Source: Zonotrichia leucophrys gambelii (taxonomy: Eukaryota > Chordata > Aves > Passeriformes > Passerellidae). From it: a DNA stretch of 64,000 bases. The stretch's first letter is position 1, and each line of letters begins with the position of its first letter. A program made the translations under genes and the position numbers. Below, one piece after another: positions 23,246 to 35,330 of the stretch. The stretch is from the NCBI RefSeq assembly GCF_028769735.1, contig NC_088170.1, positions 49,943,585 to 50,007,584 of the forward strand. The letters run 5' to 3'. Below the pieces are notes generated by a model. That model was not told where the DNA came from, did no database searches, and was given only the letters and a program-made list of their open reading frames with translations.

Positions 23246-26200
23246 GTTTATGTTTAAAGAAAGTTCAGTTGTTTTTATCTCCTTCCTACTTCTCTGGTAC
23301 TGCTGTAAGAGAAATAAATTAATTTTGAAATCAAATGTCTATAGTTTCCCTGACTTGATTAATTTCTTGTTTGTTCATGTATGGTCTGGATTTACTTTTT
23401 ATTTGTACGATTCCATGAATTTGCATGTATTGTGTTAAAAGACTCTCTGGGTATGGGGAAAAGAAGCTGGGTAGCAACAGAGTTATAAAAGACTATGTGT
23501 TAGAAATCACTCCTTGGTACTTGCTTTTTTTTCTGTATCAATTCCAATTTCTATCATAAACACCACCTTGCCTCAGTTCATACATGGGACAATGGTGTAA
23601 CATTTTTGGGGAACTACAGACTTCCTAAGTCCCTCCTGGTTTTGACTTTGGTCATGTTTTAGGTGCTTCAGCAGCAATCTTGTCCTGTAGTTTTGCAAGG
23701 CTTTCTCATTCTGCAGGTCTTTAAATTATTGACAAATCTTTGTGCCCAGCCCAAGGGGTTCACAGGCACTTAATTTCATTTACCTGTGCCTCCTCAAAGA
23801 TTAGCACTGCTAAGTACCACTCTCCCATCTAAAAGCTGTCTTGTTACCTTGGTTTCAGTGAGCAGACACTTCAATACTATGTTGGTGACCAGAGAAGCCC
23901 TAAAGTTTGCTCTAGATAATTCTTTATCTGTTGGGAAATGGCTGTGTGGGAGGCTGAACTCTATCAGACCATTTGGGTGTACAAGATCCCAAGGGGAAGG
24001 AGAATCTGACATTTCCTACTGCTTTGCCTGGAGTCAGAGTGAAGGTGGCAGCCCATCATTTAACCATGTTGAGTCATACCCCAGAGTGTCCCTCCCAGTT
24101 TCCACTGGCTGCTTGGGAAATTCAGAGCTACTCTAAACCTCAGCATGTAAAATTCCAGAGGAGTAGAACCTAAATTGGTCAAACTGGAGTCCATATTACC
24201 TTTGCATGTACAAATGTGTTGGAAAATTGTGATTAAATGGGATTTATCAACCTTAGTTGATGCCATAAGTATTATATTTTTAATTTATGGCTATCCACTG
24301 TAAAGTTGTGACAGGTGGACTAAGCAGTGTGCCACTCTGGTGCTTAATAATAGCTACTTTTAAATTAAAACAGTCAGTCTTTTTCTTCTACTTTTTCCTC
24401 TAATTTTTTTAACTAAACCACAATTTGTGTTAGTAAATAAACACAACAGTGGCCAAATTGTAAGATTTTTATTTTGGCTTTATATTTAGTGTAGAAAAAG
24501 TCTCACTTGTCAATATGTATTGGGATGAGCAGCCCACACTCAGGTGTGATGGAGGGGACTGACTCTCTTTATATATACCTGATCATGTACCAAAGCCTGA
24601 AATAAGCCTACATACAAGAAACTGTGGGTAAAAAAATACTTTTAAGTTTCACTAAGGGTGGGAAAGTTCTCAGACAGGTCTTGACAGAAGACTTAGACAC
24701 TTTGACATTCAGAGAAAAAGAATATATGAAATTGTAGAGTAGGGTTATTAAAGTATTTTTGTGTTGTTAAGAATTTTACAGATGGCATTACAGAATGAAA
24801 TACATTCAAAGAAGAGGGAGGCCTTACTCTGGCAAGCGTAGATCATTCTGCTAACAGGATTTATAGTTAGCTACTGCCTTTTAAAACTTCAAGACTGTTA
24901 CCAAGTTGGGTTCTGAATCTTCTCATTTCCTCTGTCAGTATAAATTAGAGTTATTTCAGTTGAGGCAATGAAGCTGCAGCATTGTAAGATTGATGAAAGA
25001 TATAGAAGTGGATTCTATGACAATCCTGTCAAGGAAAGAGGCTAAAATAAGTAAATTAAAATTGTGGAAGAAGCACTCCATTTATCATCAGATGTGATAT
25101 TGTTTTACCTCTGTTTAACGTTCTCAGAAGCAGAACCTGTATAATGAAACTCTATCCAATAATAATATTTAATTGTATTCTTTTCAGATTTGACAAGCAC
25201 TGATCATCTCTTTTTTTAATTACATGTAGCTTCTTTTTTTTAAAATTTATTATTATGCCATTTTTGCAGTTCATCTTCCTCTCTGTGACTTCTTTGTAGC
25301 ACTTTTTCTGGTGGCTCCCTTCTTAGCCACTAGCCATGCACAGATTCTCTTTCAGCTTCCCTGTGTAAGCATTGCTGTTACCCTACCATTTAAGTTTGTT
25401 CTACAATTCCTAGTTCTTCTCCAGTGAAGATATGCATATATTAATCTACAAATAAGCTACTTGCCTGATAACCTGTCTTTGTTAATAACCAGTGCCAATT
25501 GACAAGGCAAGTGGATTAAAAGAGGGCAAATATGCAATGAGAATTTGCTAGTATAATCCTCCCAATTTCATCAATAGACTCAGTGAGCCAAAAGTGGTGT
25601 CACTGTGTTTAAGAAGTGTTTGTGGATTTCTCCTTCACAGATTTTAAAATCGTTTCCAAACCTGTGTAATCCTCTGATATTCATAGCTTCCCAGTTCTGC
25701 AGTCAGTAATACCAGTGTACATAGCTGAGCTCTCGTGAGGCACAATTGGCTTGAAACAGGAGCCTCCATATTCCTCAAAGAGAAGATTATCTCAGTTCTC
25801 AGTGATTGCTCATCCTTGCTGCTATTCCAAGAGTTCCTGTGCACTTCCTTGGCCTAAGAACCATGCACTGAATCTTCCCCATGTAAATTGGAGTTTTAAT
25901 ACAGACAAAGCCTTTATCTCCATGACTATGCTGCATTGTCATGATCCACTTATACCAGATGAATGCTTATGACTTTAGAATCTATCCTCTTTGCTCTCAA
26001 ATTAGATTTTAGGAGGAAAACATTGAATGGACCGTGTACTCCAGAACCAAATCATGTTTTTAATCTAAATGCATAGTTCATAATGTCTACCCATTCTGCA
26101 CATGCAGAACATCGGCGTCCTATTTGTAGATCTCACTAATGCTGACATTACTTAATGTGTCCCAGTTCCCATAAATAAGTCATGCTGGTGTCAGAATCTC

Positions 26201-29117
26201 ATAAATGCCAGCTCCACTGCAGGTGCAACTCACAGGTTCAGGGTGAATGGAGGTAAAACCACAAGGACATTGTCCCTTTTTCCTCTTGAGTCTGACAGCT
26301 GGTGTGTCTTGACACTGCTGTGGCACAAAGGACGTAAAGGGTAAAATTACAGTATCCTGGGTATAAATGTCAGTCCCAGATTATGCCTGAGCTTGTATCC
26401 TTTGTAGCAAAGCAGCACGTGGAGTGCAGCATCCCCAGACTCTCGAGCACTGTCCTTAGAAAGCCCTTTTATACCAAGGCTTAGGAGAGGGATCTCTGGT
26501 GGATACTTGGAGCCTGTTGCCTCAGCATCTCTGAGAGGAATTTCTCCAATAGAATTCAGAGGTTTAAGGTCCTATTTCCTCTATGTTGGCTCTTTTTTTC
26601 TGGCACAGAGTGTCAAATCAACAGGATCTCCCTCACAGAAAATTCTTTCTGTTAATCATTAAAGCTAATAATTTTTCACCTTTAGATAATGCATATTGAG
26701 GATTAGAATGTTTCACTCACAGCACTAAATCAAAATAAACTCAACTGAGGCTAGCAAGTACAAAAGGAATATCAGACTCATGTCAGAAAGAAGAAAATCT
26801 GGTTATTTATACTTTTTAGACAGGAAAAAGTATCTCCAAGATCTTATTACTCCTAGCACTATGCTTTAACCAGAGCTCATGTTCTCTCTTTGCCCTTGTG
26901 ACTGAACATGAGACAGGGTCAGTCACAAATCAGTCTGTCCTGCTACCCGTGAATAGCAGGGGAGCACTTGCCACCATTATTTCTGATTTCATGGGCCTTG
27001 GGCACTGGGGCACACACTGTTTCAACAGAATATAAAAAGAAACAAGTCTTACAGCCTCAGACAGAAACATTTGACTTTGAAGGAGGTAGTGAAACAGGAA
27101 GAAAAAGCATTTAATGACACCTTGCATGTCTCCTTAATAGACGTAGAAGGATAACCATAAAACTGTTTAAAACATGATCCCAAAACCAAGATTCCTTGTT
27201 CTGTGAATAAAGCAACAATTTATAGAAACATGTTCAATCGCTTCCTGGAAACAAAAAAGAATATTTGGTATTTTTTGCTTCATAAAGCAGCACCTCATCC
27301 AATAAAATCCTGACTATTTTAGGCACTGGCTGTAGACGTCAGTCAGTGTCACAGCAGTCATGCAGACTGTCAAGCTGATCAAACTCAATCAGTATCATGG
27401 ATATACGCATAAAACCACAAACTTGACATCAGTTTTGCCTTTTTTTTTTTTGGTGAAGATGTTCTTCCCATCTTCATTTATATCAAATGCAAGGAATTTA
27501 AACACAGTATTTAAACACAAGTACCTGCTGTCATATATCATCAGCAAAAGGCATGTTGATTTGTTAGCTTTAAATAAAATAAAACTAAAAACAAAATAAT
27601 TTCTTTCCAGCTGGTCTCTACACTGTTAGCTGTTTAACCTGATGGTTTCCACAGCAATAGAATGCATGGTTGTGTTTCCCAGGGCAATTTACACCAGCAG
27701 CTCAAAGGAACAATTGCTGCCTGGCTCAGCCTCACACTCACACAGCACTTTCCTCCACCACTCATGCTAGCTATGAATCTTCAGTCCCAGATGAAATTTG
27801 CTTTACTTCCCTAGTTTTGCCACATATTTAAAGTGCTAAGAGACAGGACCAAACCACTGAAAGTCTCTGCAGATGCAAGAAGGTTCATGGCTGTGGGTGT
27901 GCTGTGGAGGGGCTGTGGGCACACAGCTGGTGAATAACAGAGGAAGGAAGGTGTAGCAACTCCTGACCCCTCCTGGAATCTCTAAAAATTTTCTGTAAGA
28001 TTTACTGGGTCTATAAGTGTGTAATGCACCAAACAAATGAACCTTGCCCATTTTTTTCTTATTCATTGAAACTATCACTCCTTGTTCATCAGAACTCCCT
28101 ATGAAATTTAAAAAGTAGTGGGAAACTCTTATTCCCCAGGGCCCTGCTTAGTGGCTTCAGGAAGTAACAATTAGGAGGACAATGGATAAAGGAGGAAAGT
28201 GGAGACATTAACTGACAGCTGTGAATCACAACCTACACAGCTTTCTTTTCCATAATTAATTGAATGACCAGGCACAATGCACATTGACTTGGAAATGTGG
28301 TCCAAAGAAACCTTTGGTGAATGTAAATCTTTTTCCACTGCCCTTACTTACCTGTGAGATTTGATCTTAGTCAGGAGAGAAAGCTGTGCATTGTTACAAG
28401 ACATAGTTTGGTATTTTTGGCAGGGAGGGAGAAGGAGAAGAGAAAAATATTAAATGACAGTCATATCACATGGAAGAGGTAGAAGTGTGGTTAAGTTAAT
28501 AAAACATAGGCCTCATTTAGGTAGCAGAACGTCACTGTAAGACACATAAACACATAAACTTGCAAATAGGAATTATGATTTAACATCCTGTAACCAGTAC
28601 TGCATTTCTGCATGAGAGAAAAAGAAATGAATGTTATGAAACTGTTTCATTAAATTATTTATTGCAGAGTATGAGCCAAATTCTCTGGCATTTTCTCAAG
28701 GAAGCAATCCATATATGTGTTCAACATGCTTGAGGGCAAATATTTGTTAGATAAGTTGTATTGTACTTCTCTAGAACAGTAATGACAGTTTATATTATGG
28801 CTCTAGAAATTATGATCTCAAAAACCACGTATCTGCAATTTACATGCTTTAGTAATTATTAGGGGGCATAGTCATCTATTTGCCCATATCACTGTTGCTA
28901 GAATTGCCCTAGGACTGGCATAAAAAGAATAACAGTGAAGATTATTCAGTAGTCAGAGTAAGTCAATGAGCATTTATACACTTAGATATTTCTCTCTAGA
29001 CAAAATTAACATCATTTAAAAGTAACTAGTACCTAACCTTCTCTTGCCATCAAATTAATTGGCATATAAGTAATATTTTAGCTATAATTGTGCTGATGAT
29101 AGAACGCCATGAAAAGT
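23246..29117. other. Unique intronic sequence
   Basis: No exon, RNA gene or known repeat recognised. ORFs are up to 116 codons (23786-24136) without any domain. Short T runs occur (for example near 27440). Confidence 0.5.
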
Positions 29118-29236
29118 ATTTGAATATTTTAGAATATTGATATTCAAATGCTGAATAATTTTAGAACAATTTATTCATTATCTTTAACATGTATCTTGTA
29201 TCAACAGTACAAACATTTATCTTGTATCAGTAGTAC
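29118..29236. repeat. AT-rich hairpin and a short tandem duplication
   Basis: Arms ATTTGAATAT (29118-29127) and ATATTCAAAT (29140-29149) are exact reverse complements around a 12-nt loop. Just downstream, ATCTTGTATCAACAGTAC (29193-29210) recurs as ATCTTGTATCAGTAGTAC (29219-29236) with two changes. Both are small local rearrangement marks. Confidence 0.65.
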
Positions 29237-29396
29237 TAAATTACAGAAGTCATGTGAAGTCATGACCACACTGAGGCAAAAATTTAACTGTCATTGACAT
29301 CCTGGTCATCTAGAATGGTTCTTTCAAATGACATGACAAAACAGGATTTCTTCGTGGGAGAGTTGTATAAATTCTAGAAGAGGAGAAATTGTTGTG

Positions 29397-29667
29397 GGAA
29401 GGAAGGAAGGAAGGAAGGAAGGAAGGAAGGAAGGAAGGAAGGAAGGAAGGAAGGAAGGGAGGAAGGAAGGAAGGAAGGAAGGAAGGAAGGAAGGAAGGAA
29501 GGAAGGAAGGAAGGAAGGAAGGAAGGAAGGAAGGAAGGAAGGAAGGAAGGAAGGAAGGAAGGAAGGAAGGAAGGAAGGAAGGAAGGAAGGAAGGAAGGAA
29601 GGAAGGAAGGAAGGAAGGAAGGAAGGAAGGAAGGAAGGGAGGAAGGAAGGAAGGAAGGAAGGAAGGA
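29397..29667 (+). repeat. (GGAA)n microsatellite, about 68 units
   Basis: 271 bp of GGAA on the + strand with only two A-to-G interruptions, at 29459 and 29639, exactly 180 bp (45 units) apart. It lies in intron 1, ending 227 bp before the PTPRZ1 exon. Homopurine strand asymmetry makes it able to form triplex DNA. GGAA is also the core recognition sequence of ETS-family factors. The array yields spurious long ORFs in several frames. Confidence 0.99.
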
Positions 29668-29894
29668 TTGGAAATCTTCTGTTTGCTTTGTTTGTGCCCT
29701 TAATATGCCACAATGTTAATGATCTTTAAATTCTGTTTAACCAGTACTTATCATTTGAGGTCTAAGATAAGAATAAAGTAAATTATTCATCATTAATCAA
29801 AACAGTGATTATCTTGTTTGGGGGGATGTCATCAAGACTTCAAGGTCCTGTTAGGCTTCTGGTTTTAATGTTGTAAATTATGACTATTTTGCAG

Positions 29895-29960
29895 ATTTGG
29901 TGTACGGATACTATAGACAACAGCGGAAACTGATTGAAGAGATTGATTGGTCATACACAG
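29895..29960 (+). CDS. PTPRZ1: PTPRZ1 exon 2 (internal coding exon, 66 bp)
   Basis: Internal exon of receptor-type tyrosine-protein phosphatase zeta, a single-pass neural and glial membrane phosphatase whose ectodomain begins with a carbonic-anhydrase-like domain. It is preceded by TTTTGCAG and followed by GTAAGC, a strong donor. The first two bases complete a codon begun in exon 1. The frame then reads [15 protein letters not shown] and ends in WSYT plus one base of the next codon, so the exon is phase 1-1. In known vertebrate PTPRZ1 proteins a nearly identical G-Y-Y-R-Q-Q-R-K block directly follows the signal peptide and precedes the carbonic-anhydrase-like fold, which matches an exon 2 position. 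The related PTPRG protein differs clearly here. The ORF running on to 30079 is intron read-through. The neighbouring exons were not found in the window. Recognition is from memory of the family, without alignment. Confidence 0.93.
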
Positions 29961-29999
29961 GTAAGCAAAGCTGTCTACTGAATGACTTATTTCACTTTG

Positions 30000-31157
30000 A
30001 TATTTTTGTGTTCATTGTTACAATTTTAGGAGCCTCGTGTGGCTTTATACCACTTACCATATGCCTAAACAACTGCTGAAGTGTAGGAAATAGAATCTGA
30101 AAAATACATGAACTTTACAATAGGAAAGTATTTTCAGCTATTTAGATTCATATTTTAATCTACTTAGTAATAGATTACATCTATTACTTTTGGAAACAGA
30201 AAGTCCTCAACATTAAAACCTCAACCTGAGACCTGACTTATCTGATGAAGGCTTGGCCAATAAATTGTTAGGTGCTTGTTAATCATCTCAACATTATTGT
30301 TCTAGCAAATCTGAAAAGCGGTCAGAAAGGCTGAAACAAGGCACAGCACATTATGCGGGAAAGAATTTATCTGCATACTGCCCTTGAACTTCTACCCTGT
30401 GCTTGTGAGCACTTGAGCATCCTTGCCAAGGCCCACCCTGACTCTCCTAAAAACTCAGTCACTTTGTCTCTCCCATTTGCATGACTAGGAAAGATATATC
30501 CTGAAATTTTTCATGCCTCATTAAAGAAGAACAATGGAAAATTCATAATTAGCTTCCTATGTTCTTGCATATAAGCCCAGTGATTTCAGTAATACTAAAA
30601 AGGTAATTTTGTCCTACATCTCTTTTGCCCAACATGTAGGAAGTGAGTTCTTATGGATGTGTGTAGACTCCTACATTTTAAATTTCTTAAGCTACTGTTT
30701 CAAAAATACCAAACTATGAAAAATAAGGACTGTCAAATTTAAGTTTTTCATAAATTTTATTCAAAACATGTTCCTGTAGTTAAGGAAAATTACACCATTC
30801 TTTTTATTTCTCTCACTCTCTTTTTCATTTTCAAGACAATTTTTATCTTCTAGTGTAAAACATATCTAACAAGTTTCAAGCCTAGAGAGAATTGAAACAG
30901 GCTAGTCATAAAGCCTTCAAAATGAGATTTATAATGAAAACTCCCACTTACACAGATTGTAGTGCAAAATTCAAGCATAAAATCAATCAATACAGTATTT
31001 CATGTTCAAAGTTGATCCATTTTTTAATATTGTAGTTAGATGACTGCAGGGATAAACCTCCTGGATTCCTGGTGACCAGAGGGCAATCTTTAAAGGATAG
31101 CAAATAGGGTTTGTTTAGGATTTCAGAGGATAGAGCTCTTCCCTAGGCTGCACAGAG
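30000..31157. other. Unique intron 2 sequence, no feature seen
   Basis: AT-rich with no recognisable exon or repeat. Confidence 0.55.
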
Positions 31158-31211
31158 CACCCATGCACTATGCATGGGTGATGCTGCTGCAGCATCAATG
31201 GATGGATGGAT
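31158..31211. repeat. Two abutting palindromes followed by (ATGG)n
   Basis: CACCCATGCA (31158-31167) and TGCATGGGTG (31171-31180) are perfect inverted arms around CTA. The next palindrome, GATGCTG-CTG-CAGCATC, occupies 31180-31196 and shares the junction G. A short (ATGG)n run follows. Arms are perfect over 10 and 7 bp. Confidence 0.8.
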
Positions 31212-31375
31212 ATTTTGTATGGAAAAATAGCACAGAATTGGCATGTCAGCTGATCCATACCTGCTGTTTCTCTCCCTTAACCTGTGAGATACCTGTGTGT
31301 AGTCATCTCAATTCATGTGCTTTGCTGCAGTGATTCCCCAGCTGGCAAAGCCTTTCTCTCCATTCAGACCTGTGC

Positions 31376-31525
31376 AGGAGCCCTGGCTAAAATCCTGCTG
31401 CTCCTGCAGCCACCTGCCCCAGCTGCATCCTGCCCTGCCCCAGCTGCATCCTGCCCTGCTCCTGCCCCTGCCCCAGCTGCATCCTGCCCTGCCCCTGCCC
31501 TGCTCCTGCTGCCTCTCCGAGCCCT
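31376..31525. repeat. GC-rich minisatellite-like cluster
   Basis: C-rich low-complexity sequence with three copies of a 21-bp unit GCCCCAGCTGCATCCTGCCCT at 31416-31436, 31437-31457 and 31470-31490, interspersed with CCTGCCCCTG variants. It gives overlapping ORFs rich in P, A and C on both strands that are artefacts of the repeat. Confidence 0.85.
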
Positions 31526-33603
31526 CTGCTCCACAAGCTCCGTGTGCCCCCAGCATTCTTAAACAGCTGACTGCATGTGGGGTCAAAAATTGATATTCAA
31601 AGCTTTTGGGGAAGGCTGCATGTAAATCAGGAGCTTAGGGCTAGCAACGGTTTGCAAGCTGAGTATTATGGGATGCTTTGCTGAAATACCAGGTAATTGG
31701 TTTCTGGCATGAGGTGGAATACACAAACCCAGCTTTCACTAATAAAAAGACAGCCTTCCTGAACATGAAAAAAATTTCCAGATTTTAACACTGTGATTTG
31801 GAGGCACAGAAGTCTAGAGCCAGAAGCATATGGGTTTTGATCTCCTTCATTTATAATAATTTAAATTATTTTATTCCTGAGGCAAGCAATATCAGGTACT
31901 GTATGTATAAGTGCTGTACCTAGCACAGGCTTATGGTTGTGAGGCATAGACCAACTTCTACACTTCTGAATGGATGAATGCTTTGCCAGTACTTTTTTTT
32001 CCTCAGACACCAGTTATATTCTACTGTCTTATAACCTTCTCACTGGAGGAGTGAAAGTGAAAAATTTCATTGAAAGTGAAAAATCAGACTCAATGTGCCA
32101 ATTAAGTGTTTTGAATGGGCCTGGGGATCCTGAAACCATAGAGTCTAATGCACCGTGGGTAAGAGAGATCCAACTGGCTTGATAAATTAACCTGAGTCTG
32201 AGCAATGTAATTCTCTGTATCAAATAAGAAATTTCAGATATATTAACCACATTGGGTCAATATTCTCCTTTACTGGGATGGTGCTGTAAGATGAAAGTAA
32301 AATGGAGCTAGAGAGTTTTACCTGCTAAAATCAGCCAATTTCTGAATGTGAAGTTTCATAATAAAGCAATTTCACATGCTGGAAATTAATGAGTCACCAT
32401 CAGGTTTTGACTCTTTGATAAGTGTATAATGAAGTCATAAATGCTACTGGAAAGATTTTGTAATACTTCTAAGAGCTCTGTTTTAAGCCATGAATAAAAT
32501 CTGCATTTGCATGCATTAATTTAATCTTTTGTGTCCTGACTTTGCATGTATTTGCATAAACAAATACCATGTTAAAGAACTGGAAGGTACAAGTTCTTGT
32601 TACAGATGCATCCAATGTTTCCTGGCGTGAGGGGATGCTGAAGCTAGCCTGTTTGTAAAAATCACTTTCTTTTAACAACCTTTGATTATATTTTTCATTA
32701 AAGCAGTCGTAGAAATTTTTAAAAATGTCATGAATACTTTCATATGGTGTCATACAGCAAAAAGTGAATCCAGCCATTTTTTGTTGCAGAAAAACTCTGG
32801 TGTACTGTGAAAATTCAATTTCCTTAAATCAGTTACATACTAATTGATAAGCAAAGGTCATTTACACAATATTTATCTGTACCACTAACTTTAGTCTTTC
32901 ACATATTACTTCAGAGCATAAAGCAAGTAATATGAGCTTTGGTTACTTTGTGTCATAGAAGTGAAAGATTAATTTCTTTTTTTGATGCTTTGCTTATCTG
33001 AATTGTTTTTGACAGAAGGAATGATATAATGTTGTTTTCTGGTTCTGATGTTTGGTTTGGTTTTTTTTAACATGGCTGGTTGATAGCAGTCCATCAAAGT
33101 CCAAGTCTATAAGTTCACATGTAAAACTGGCAAGTGATATCACAAAAATTTTTTTGTTTTTGTCCCCAGTGAAATGTCTTTCTGTTGGGTTTCACTCCTG
33201 GGATTTTGGTTCTCGTTCACAACAAACCAGTTATGTGCTTTAGGGGGAAAAAAACACAGCTGAAATTTGTTAAAAACAAGAGATTCTAAACAGTCTTCAA
33301 GGAATTAGAAAAGCCAAGGGTTTCAAACATTTTTAAAAATTGAATGTTCTATGTAAATAAATACCATAATCAGATCAATGTTCTTTGTCTCACTGTGTAG
33401 GAGTGTTATGTTCAGCCTGTGCTGAACATTTATTATGTGATACGCTGTTACACATTTGCTTTACAAATATTGGCAACTCTGATCTTGAGGAAAGGGTAAT
33501 TTTGGTATAAACTGATTGGTCTCCAGGTATTAAAAAACATTTTTACTATTTGCAAGCAGAATCTGAATAATATTTCCCTTTTCTCTGGGGAAAAGCATCA
33601 TGA
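31526..33603. other. Unique intron 2 sequence, no feature seen
   Basis: No recognisable exon, RNA gene or interspersed repeat. Minus-strand ORF 32469-32777 (102 codons) has no domain. Confidence 0.5.
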
Positions 33604-34178
33604 ATCATAGAATCACAGTATGACTTAGGTTTGAAGGGGCCCTTGGAGATGATGTGATCCCAGCCTCAGCTCAAAGCAAAATGATTTTCAAAGCTGAAAC
33701 AGGAAAAGTATGGAAAATCTCCAAAGAAGGAGGTGCTGCAGTTTGGTCCATATGCTCTGTTGCTATTTTGAAAACATTTCTTTTCTTTTACTCAGCTTCA
33801 ATATGTCTTATTGCAACCTGTGGCCATTGCTTCTCGCCCTCTCCTTGTGCACTGCTCTGCATACTGCCTTTACAGAGCAGTCGACTTCAGCTAAGTTCCC
33901 TCTCAGCTTAAGCTTCAGCAAACTCAGATCCCTCAGCTTCTCCTCATGCATGATGTACTCCAGCCCCCAGACCACCTCAGCAGCCCTTAGTTTGTAAACA
34001 TCCATCTCATACTGGGTTCAGGAGGAAATCCAAACTGGACCCTGCATTCTCGATGTCTCCTCACTGGTGTGCAGTAGAGGGAAGGAGTCACTTCCCTCAT
34101 GCTGCTGGCTCCGCTCTTGCTAAGGTAGCCCAGGACAGTGTTTGTCCTCCTGACTGCAAAGGCACACTGCTGACACAC
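33604..34178 (-). mobile_element. CR1 LINE 3' part, minus strand
   Basis: The 3' end is at the left: AATCATAGAATCACAGTATG (33604) is the antisense of the CR1 terminal octamers. The antisense CR1 order follows: TTGCAACCTGTGGCC region, CTCAGCTTCTCCTCATGCAT, ATGTACTCCAGCCCCCAGAC, and TGACTGCAAAGGCACACTGC at the right. It is 5'-truncated, has no open frame, and is diverged from the consensus. Confidence 0.88.
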
Positions 34179-34769
34179 ACAGAACTCATTCCATCAGGAT
34201 TATTAATTAAGATATTCAGATAATTTTTAATATCTCATTTTTCAGTAGTAATGATGGTGCTCTTTTGGCACTCGCACCAATACTTCTTTCAGTAGCAATG
34301 CCTAAATGTAATGATTTCTTTGTTTTGCTCTCTTGTTGAACTAATTGAACTAATCTTGTTAAACCTGGAATTGTTACCTTTTTGTGTCTGACTCAACAGC
34401 CTCCTGGAGATATTGCCTTAGTTTATTATTCCTGTTACTGTTGCTACACAGACAAAACTTTTGTTGTTGTTTGCAAGGCTAGGTTTGCCACCCCAAGTCT
34501 TATAAATGTGCTGTGATTGCTTCAAATGTTCATTCCTCTAGTTTGGCTCAGAAATTAAAATGGCCTTTGTTTTCAGTGGTACTGAGAAAACACAATTTTC
34601 TTTCTTGCCCAAACAAGAGCTAATATTTTAATTTCAAATGTTCCATCATATTTCAATACTGAGGAGATTTAATTTCAAAGTCACTTCTCATTAAGTTTAT
34701 GGAAAAGCATGTTGTTGCTTATGTCCATAACAATGCATGGGTGTATTTGCTTTTCACTCAGCCTAAAAA
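34179..34769. other. Unique intron 2 sequence, no feature seen
   Basis: AT-rich, no recognisable gene or repeat. Confidence 0.55.
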
Positions 34770-35330
34770 GTGAGCAAGGCTCTACTAGCTGATCCACTAT
34801 CTCAGCTGTGGCCCAACAGAATGATTTTAACACTGGTAGCTAACTGCCTATTCTGTAAAATGTCTGCTGCCTCTGTTACCCAGCAGTTCAGTCCAGGTCA
34901 AGTGGAAAATTTGAGTCTTTCCCCTCATGCTCACCCTGTGTCTCTGTTCAGCAGCCATCTGCTGGAGCATGGACAAGGTGGGGCATGCAGGTGCTGCTCC
35001 CTGCCCTGCAGCCGAGGCGACAGAGAGGCTGCGCTGCTGCGTTGTGTGAGCGTGGGCACGGTGCTCGCTCCTGTGAGACAGCTCCAGGCCAGGGCAAGGG
35101 GAGTCTGCAGGGAAGGGCAGGGCTCTGGGCCTGGGCCATCGCCTCCCAGGGTGCAACATGATGGATGGGCCATTTGGTGAGCCAAATCCTGACAGTCAGC
35201 CTGTGTGTGAGAGGGGGATGCACCAGCAGGAGCCTGCTGAAGTGGGAGCGAGGAGCTGCCTGCTGAGCTGACTGCTTTAATGGACTGCTCTGCCACACCA
35301 GACTGAAACGTCTCCAAGAGAGCCTGGCCA
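34770..35330. other. GC-rich patch of unknown nature
   Basis: Clearly more GC-rich than its flanks, with several CpGs near 35005-35070 (GCCGAGGCGACAGAG, GTGAGCGTGGGCACGGTGCTCG). Overlapping ORFs on both strands (up to 148 codons) follow from low stop-codon density rather than a recognisable protein. It could be a small CpG-containing regulatory element, an unrecognised LTR, or an isochore fluctuation. Confidence 0.35.

Larger units (their letters stand above)
1..29894 (+). other. PTPRZ1: PTPRZ1 intron 1 (3' part; 5' end outside the window)
   Basis: Everything left of the exon is best read as intron 1. I searched the + strand for exon 1, expecting a start codon, a hydrophobic signal peptide and a phase-1 GT donor, and for a CpG-rich promoter. 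Neither was seen, so the promoter probably lies upstream of base 1. A very long first intron is usual for this gene. That the whole interval belongs to PTPRZ1 is inferred from the absence of any other gene; a nested or upstream gene without recognisable exons cannot be excluded. Confidence 0.7.

Noticed and set aside
29324..29729. Long ORFs of FLPS or GRKE repeats at the GGAA array
   Set aside because: Pure translation of a tetranucleotide microsatellite in several frames; the same applies to 42192-42580.
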